Assembly (NCBI GenBank): GCA_017620345.1
Contig: JAFZQP010000025.1
Location: 1 to 10,776 of the forward strand
From: Lachnospiraceae bacterium
Lineage (GTDB): Bacteria > Bacillota_A > Clostridia > Lachnospirales > Lachnospiraceae
Length of the DNA: 10,776 nt
Direction: 5' to 3'
Shown here one piece after another: positions 7,121 to 10,776 of this stretch. The position numbers were made by a program, and so were the translations under genes. Position 1 is the stretch's first letter; each line of letters starts with the position of its first letter. The notes under the pieces were generated by a model, which saw only the letters and a list, made by a program, of their open reading frames with translations, was not told the origin of the DNA and searched no databases.

Positions 7121-8161
7121 ATGAAAAAATTTGATGGATTTCAAAAAGGTATCAATCTCGGCGGATGGCTGTCGCAGTGTGTGTCATATGACAAACAGCA
7201 CTTTGACGGTTTTATCACAAAAGAAGATATCAGCAGGATCGCTTCCTTCGGACTGGATCATGTCAGACTTCCGGTTGACTATGATGTGTTCATGAATGAA
7301 GGATCCGGACAGGATACGGTCAACGAAGAGGGCATGGCGCATATCGATGACTGCATCAACTGGTGCCGGGAGTGCGGGCTCAACATTATACTCGATCTTC
7401 ACAAAGCAAAGGGCTATATGTTCGATACAAAAGAAGTGGCGGATGCCGACAGGTTCTTTTCGGATGAAGGCCTGCAGGAGATTTTTTACAAAACATGGGA
7501 GATGTTCGCCAAAAGGTATGGTAAATACAGTGATATCCTCGCGTTCGAGCTTCTCAACGAAGTCGTTAATCCTGCCTGTGAAGCGGCGTGGAATAAGATA
7601 GCTGCAAAAGCGATAGAGAGGATACGTAAGATCGCAAAGGATAACTACATAATCGTAGGCGGTGTCAATTACAACAATGTCCTTGCAGTTTCGGGAATAA
7701 AGATAACGGGGATTGATAAGCTTGTTTACAATTTCCACTGCTATGAGCCGCTGTGCTTTACCCACCAGAAAGCATACTGGGTTGAAGGGATGACAGAGGA
7801 TTATGAGATGGTATATCCCGCGTCCATAGATGAGATAAGAAGAAAGAGCGAAGAGTTCTCCAAGGATCACATGGGTGCGGTATTTAATAAGTGTATGGAC
7901 GGTGACGGTCCTATTTTTGACAGGATGTTCAAAGATGCGATCGAACATGCACAGAAGAACGACGTTCCACTGTATTGCGGCGAATACGGAGTCATTGACC
8001 GTGCACCGCTTCCCGATACGCTCGCATGGATGAAGGACATTCATGAAAGCTTTGAAAAATACGGGATCGGGCGAGCTCTTTGGAACTATAAGAACAAGGA
8101 TTTCGGGCTGGTGGACGAGCATTATGCTCCGATACTGGAAGAAATGATAAAGTTACTATAA
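7121..8161 (+). CDS. GH5-family glycoside hydrolase, apparently cytoplasmic
   Basis: This 346-residue single-domain enzyme belongs to the cellulase-like GH5 family (TIM barrel, retaining mechanism). Motifs occur in the family order: FQKGINLGGWLSQC near the start, HVRLPVDYD with R49, ILDLHK with H94, FELLNEVVN with acid/base E147, YNFHCYEP with H206 and Y208, YCGEYGVID with nucleophile E288, and ALWNYKNKDFGL with W321. There is no signal peptide, anchor or carbohydrate-binding module, so it should act inside the cell on imported beta-glycosides or short oligosaccharides. The NLGGWL start resembles exo-beta-glucanase-type GH5 members, but the subfamily and substrate cannot be set from sequence alone. 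AAAGGAG (7108-7114) lies 6 nt before the ATG. It follows the lipoprotein gene by 36 nt with no terminator, which suggests shared transcription with the sensor genes. Confidence 0.9.
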   Translation: MKKFDGFQKGINLGGWLSQCVSYDKQHFDGFITKEDISRIASFGLDHVRLPVDYDVFMNEGSGQDTVNEEGMAHIDDCINWCRECGLNIILDLHKAKGYMFDTKEVADADRFFSDEGLQEIFYKTWEMFAKRYGKYSDILAFELLNEVVNPACEAAWNKIAAKAIERIRKIAKDNYIIVGGVNYNNVLAVSGIKITGIDKLVYNFHCYEPLCFTHQKAYWVEGMTEDYEMVYPASIDEIRRKSEEFSKDHMGAVFNKCMDGDGPIFDRMFKDAIEHAQKNDVPLYCGEYGVIDRAPLPDTLAWMKDIHESFEKYGIGRALWNYKNKDFGLVDEHYAPILEEMIKLL

Positions 8162-8185
8162 AAAAGATAAGAGGGTGGATGTAAC

Positions 8186-9541
8186 ATGGAAGAGAACAAA
8201 GAAGGTTTTGGAAGTAAGATAGGTTTTATACTTGCAGCGGCCGGTTCGGCGATAGGTCTCGGAAACATCTGGAGATTTCCGTACCTTGCAGCCAAGTACG
8301 GTGGGGGAATATTCCTGCTCACGTACATAGTACTTGTCGTAACGTTTGGCTTTTCGCTCATGGTCACGGAGATCTCGCTTGGCCGTAAGACCGGAAAAAG
8401 CGTTATCGGCGCATACAAACATGCCGACAAAAGATTCGGATTTTTAGGTCCGATCGCTTCAGCAGTACCGTTTATCATAACACCGTATTACTGCGTTATC
8501 GGCGGATGGGTTGTTAAGTATCTTGTTGTTTTCATGTCAGGTCAGGCAGCCGATGCAACAAACGATGAATTCTTCGGCGGGTTCATTTCACAGGCGGGAC
8601 AGCCGTCGGTATTCTTTTTGATCTTCGCACTCCTTACGGCGGTCGTTGTAATATTCGGCGTCGAAAAGGGTATAGAAAAAGTCAGCAAGATCCTGATGCC
8701 TGTACTGTTTATACTGTCGATAGGTATCGCGATATATACGATGGCTCTTCCCGGAGCCGGAGCCGGACTGAAGTATTATATACTTCCGAACTTCACGGGA
8801 TTTACCGTTGCAAAGTTCCTTAAGACGATAGTAGCTGCAATGGGACAGCTTTTCTATTCGATGTCTCTTGCAATGGGTATCATGGTCACATACGGATCTT
8901 ACATGAGAAAGCAGGATTCGATCGAGGGATCCACAAGACAGATAAGCTTTTTCGATACGCTCATTGCCATGGTCGCGGGACTTATCATAGTTCCGAGCGT
9001 ATTCATATTCAGCGGCGGCGATGCGGCAGCTCTTAATGCAGGCCCCGGCCTTATGTTCGTAACCCTTCCGAAGGTATTTGATTCCATGAAGGGCGGACAT
9101 ATTGTAGGAACCGCATTTTTCCTGCTCGTAACATTTGCAGCGCTTACCTCGTCGGTATCACTGTTAGAGACTATGGTCTCCATCGTTTCCGAAAAGTTCA
9201 AACTCAAAAGAGTCGGATCGACGGTCGTATGTTTCGTATTCCTTGTAATATTGGGAATGCTTTCCGTTCTCGGATACAGCAGCTGGGACAGCGTTACAAT
9301 ATTCGGTTATCAGATACTCGATTTCTTTGATTTTATTTCCAATAACATCATGATGCCGATAGTAGCTCTTCTTACATGCATACTTATCGGATATGTAGTG
9401 AAGCCTAAATATATTGAGGAAGAGACAACTCTTAACGGAGAAGAATTCAAGGCAAGAGGTCTGTATGAAGTCATGACCAAATATGTTTGTCCTGCATTCA
9501 TGATAATCATACTCCTGACACCGTTCTTCATTGAACTGTAA
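8186..9541 (+). CDS. Sodium-dependent amino-acid symporter of the NSS (SNF) family
   Basis: This 451-residue membrane transporter resembles bacterial NSS proteins such as LeuT and MhsT. TM1 carries the sodium and substrate site in AAAGSAIGLGNIWRFPY (G20, A22, I23 and N27 fall at the same numbers as in LeuT, where G, A, V and N occur). TM6 carries FYSMSLAMGIMVTYGSY (223-239). TM8 carries the Na2-site ALTSSVSLLE with T321 and S322. About eleven hydrophobic segments are visible, as in MhsT, one fewer than LeuT's twelve. The family imports amino acids using the sodium gradient; the exact substrate cannot be told. A GAGGGTGG (8171-8178) lies 7 nt before the ATG, and the gap from the GH5 gene is 24 nt without a terminator, so it appears to be the last gene of the operon. 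An amino-acid carrier at the end of a sugar-sensing operon is unexpected. Confidence 0.93.
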   Translation: MEENKEGFGSKIGFILAAAGSAIGLGNIWRFPYLAAKYGGGIFLLTYIVLVVTFGFSLMVTEISLGRKTGKSVIGAYKHADKRFGFLGPIASAVPFIITPYYCVIGGWVVKYLVVFMSGQAADATNDEFFGGFISQAGQPSVFFLIFALLTAVVVIFGVEKGIEKVSKILMPVLFILSIGIAIYTMALPGAGAGLKYYILPNFTGFTVAKFLKTIVAAMGQLFYSMSLAMGIMVTYGSYMRKQDSIEGSTRQISFFDTLIAMVAGLIIVPSVFIFSGGDAAALNAGPGLMFVTLPKVFDSMKGGHIVGTAFFLLVTFAALTSSVSLLETMVSIVSEKFKLKRVGSTVVCFVFLVILGMLSVLGYSSWDSVTIFGYQILDFFDFISNNIMMPIVALLTCILIGYVVKPKYIEEETTLNGEEFKARGLYEVMTKYVCPAFMIIILLTPFFIEL

Positions 9542-9564
9542 AGCAGAAGTGCCGAATTTACACG

Positions 9565-9588
9565 ATTTGCAACCGCCGGTTGACAAAT
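9565..9588. repeat. Imperfect palindrome, possible operator or weak hairpin
   Basis: ATTTG-CAACC, a 3-nt spacer GCC, then GGTTG-(A)-CAAAT form a 10-bp inverted repeat with one bulged A at 9583. There is no T-run after it on either strand, so it is a poor intrinsic terminator. Its right arm overlaps the TTGACA at 9580-9585, which suits an operator for a repressor, perhaps the XRE protein encoded downstream. That role is inference. Confidence 0.5.
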
Positions 9589-9633
9589 TGAAAACGCGGC
9601 TTGATGGAATGCAACCGACATAAAAGCTATATT
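9580..9633 (+). promoter_or_regulatory. Candidate promoter region for the XRE regulator gene
   Basis: Two possible arrangements are visible in the 161-bp gap. A perfect -35 TTGACA (9580-9585) is followed after 19 bp by TGGAAT (9605-9610) preceded by an extended TG. A better -10, TATATT (9628-9633), has only a weak -35 (TGGAAT, 9605-9610) at 17 bp. Either would give a leader before the ATG at 9703. The sequence alone does not choose between them. Confidence 0.35.
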
Positions 9634-9690
9634 CAGATCGTTCGAACAGGAAAATATCAACAGAATGATTTGAAGCTTTGGATGCTTCGG

Positions 9691-9696
9691 AAAGGA
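9691..9696 (+). promoter_or_regulatory. Ribosome binding site fixing the XRE regulator start
   Basis: AAAGGA lies 6 nt before the ATG at 9703. The earlier in-frame TTG at 9601 and ATG at 9604 have no Shine-Dalgarno sequence. They would add 33 or 34 residues that look unlike an XRE N-terminus and would overlap the candidate promoter. Confidence 0.75.
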
Positions 9697-9702
9697 CAGC
9701 AA

Positions 9703-10698
9703 ATGATTTTAGCCGATAAGATTATTAATGAAAGAAAAAAGAACGGATGGTCACAGGAAGAGCTTGCAGAAATGCTCGATGTCTCACGTCAGTCCGTATC
9801 CAAATGGGAAGGAGCGCAGAGTGTTCCGGATCTTCAGAAGATACTGAAGATGGCGGAAATATTCGGTGTGACTACCGACTACTTATTAAAGGATGAGATC
9901 GAGCCGGAAGATACGGTCAGTTATAATGAAGGGGTCGTTAAGGAAAATGGCGGAAACTTAAGAAGAGTATCAATGGAGGAAGCTTCGGAGTTCATTGCAT
10001 TAAAGAAGCAGATCCTTCCGAAGATAGGTCTCGGAGTATTTCTTTGCATAACAAGTCCTGTTGTCCTGATATTTCTTGCGGGTCTTCAGGATTCGGGCCT
10101 TACCGGGATCTCGGAAAATGCATGTGTGGCGATCGGTCTTCTGTGGCTGTTTGTTCATATAGGGATCGCGGTATTCCTGTTTATAACAAAGGGCAGAAAA
10201 CTCGAAAAATACAAGTTCTTTGAAACAGATGATTTTGAAACTGAGTACGGTGTTGACGGAATGGTAAAGGAAAAACTTTCCGATCATGAAAGCATCAATA
10301 CAAGAGCATTGACAACAGGTGTGCTCATGTGTGTTCTCGGTGCCGTACCGCTCGTGATCACATCGGTACTCGGATTTTCAAAGTTCGTCATAGTGTGTAT
10401 GGTATGTCTTCTCCTTCTTCTTGTAGGAACCGCAGTGTACCTGTTTGTTTCGGTTTGCGGTGTAAACGGTACATATAAAATGATCCTTCAGATCGATGAT
10501 TATACGAGGGAGAATAAGAAAAAATCAATAAAACTGGAGCCTTTGACCAGAGTCTACTGGATGCTCATAGTAGTCATATTCCTTGCTGTCAGCTTCCTGA
10601 CGCAGAGATGGGACAGAACGTGGATAATCTGGGCAGTTTCAGGTGTACTGTATGCTCTCATCAGAGTGATCGCAGAATCATTTATCAAAGAAGACTGA
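9703..10698 (+). CDS. Membrane-anchored XRE-family transcriptional regulator
   Basis: This 331-residue protein has an N-terminal Cro/CI-type helix-turn-helix (about residues 3-62). It opens MILADKIINERKKNGWSQEE, followed by LAEMLDVSRQSVSKWEGAQ and the IFGVTTDYLLKDE ending typical of Firmicutes XRE proteins. After a charged linker come about six hydrophobic segments (near 107-127, 139-162, 203-222, 227-249, 285-300 and 306-322). DNA binding would therefore occur at the membrane. Such fusions are common in Clostridia, but their signals are mostly unknown. Its 161-bp upstream gap with a palindrome suggests its own transcription and perhaps self-repression, though no clear terminator separates it from the symporter gene. 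There is no sign that it controls the sugar genes. The start at 9703 is chosen for its ribosome site and for the family-typical first residues. Confidence 0.88.
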   Translation: MILADKIINERKKNGWSQEELAEMLDVSRQSVSKWEGAQSVPDLQKILKMAEIFGVTTDYLLKDEIEPEDTVSYNEGVVKENGGNLRRVSMEEASEFIALKKQILPKIGLGVFLCITSPVVLIFLAGLQDSGLTGISENACVAIGLLWLFVHIGIAVFLFITKGRKLEKYKFFETDDFETEYGVDGMVKEKLSDHESINTRALTTGVLMCVLGAVPLVITSVLGFSKFVIVCMVCLLLLLVGTAVYLFVSVCGVNGTYKMILQIDDYTRENKKKSIKLEPLTRVYWMLIVVIFLAVSFLTQRWDRTWIIWAVSGVLYALIRVIAESFIKED

Positions 10699-10713
10699 TC
10701 ATTTGGACTAAGA

Positions 10714-10746
10714 CAGGGGGACGGATCCATCGTCCTCCTGTTTTTT
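10714..10746 (+). terminator. Rho-independent terminator after the XRE gene
   Basis: The arm CAGGGGGACG (10714-10723) pairs with CGTCCTCCTG (10731-10740), with one G-T wobble, around a 7-nt loop. A TTTTTT tail follows at 10741-10746. It is GC-rich and lies 16 nt after the stop codon. Confidence 0.93.
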
Positions 10747-10751
10747 GATGC

Positions 10752-10776
10752 TTGACAAGAATGATAACAAATGATA
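10752..10776 (+). promoter_or_regulatory. Start of a promoter for a gene beyond the window
   Basis: A perfect -35 TTGACA (10752-10757) is followed by a 17-bp spacer. The spacer ends in TGA, and the next two bases are TA, the first bases of a -10, where the window stops. This looks like an extended -10 promoter directed out of the window, 6 nt after the terminator's T-run. Confidence 0.55.

Noticed and set aside
7184..8122. 312-codon open frame on the - strand inside the GH5 gene
   Set aside because: The + strand has complete catalytic motifs; the antisense product looks unlike a folded protein family and has no support.
9565..9588. Palindrome read as a terminator for the symporter gene
   Set aside because: The stem is interrupted by a bulge, and no T-run follows on either strand.
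9588..9602. Sequence resembling a catabolite-responsive (cre) site
   Set aside because: It matches about 8 of the 10 defined positions of the consensus but fails at two, including the conserved C in the right half, and it lies ahead of a gene with no sugar link. It is too weak to call.
9672..9689. Small hairpin GAAGC...GCTTC ahead of the XRE ribosome site
   Set aside because: Only five base pairs with an 8-nt loop; such hairpins occur often by chance.
9601..9702. 34-residue N-terminal extension of the XRE regulator, starting at TTG 9601 or ATG 9604
   Set aside because: There is no ribosome site, and the residues do not resemble the family; AAAGGA before 9703 supports the shorter protein.

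Overview
The window looks like a carbohydrate-uptake and sugar-sensing locus from a low-to-mid GC Gram-positive anaerobe, most likely a Clostridia member of the Lachnospiraceae type. This rests on the YesN/YesM-like two-component pair, the Gram-positive lipoprotein signal, strong AGGAGG-like ribosome sites, and the style of the XRE regulator. Genus and species cannot be read from the sequence. All eight supported genes lie on the + strand.

Layout: (i) 1-1564 is the 3' end of a CUT2-type monosaccharide ABC transporter operon, with the last part of the double-domain ATPase and a complete permease. It closes with a rho-independent terminator at 1591-1626. (ii) A promoter with a good extended -10 overlaps that terminator and starts what looks like one operon from 1691 to 9541. 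Its genes encode an AraC-type response regulator, a dCache/HAMP histidine kinase, a membrane-anchored sugar-binding-like protein, a galactose-binding-like lipoprotein, a GH5 glycoside hydrolase with no signal peptide, and a sodium:amino-acid symporter of the NSS family. Spacing in this run goes from overlaps of 4 and 44 nt to gaps of 3, 36 and 24 nt, and I see no internal terminator. (iii) A 161-bp gap holds an imperfect palindrome overlapping a perfect TTGACA. It precedes a membrane-anchored XRE regulator, which ends at a strong terminator (10714-10746). (iv) The last 25 bases contain the start of another promoter, firing + strand out of the window.

How the parts may work together (inference): the two binding proteins probably capture sugar outside the membrane and pass the signal to the kinase. 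The kinase would phosphorylate the regulator, which would activate sugar-uptake genes such as the neighbouring ABC transporter. The precedent is the XylFII-LytS-LytR three-component system of Clostridium beijerinckii. The intracellular GH5 enzyme may process imported short glycosides. The role of the NSS symporter in this operon is unclear.

No RNA genes, CRISPR arrays, insertion sequences, phage genes or defence genes were seen. The most notable feature is the sensing module with two different binding proteins, one anchored by a transmembrane helix and one lipid-anchored. Variants of this arrangement are known in Clostridia, so I rate it as interesting rather than wholly new.
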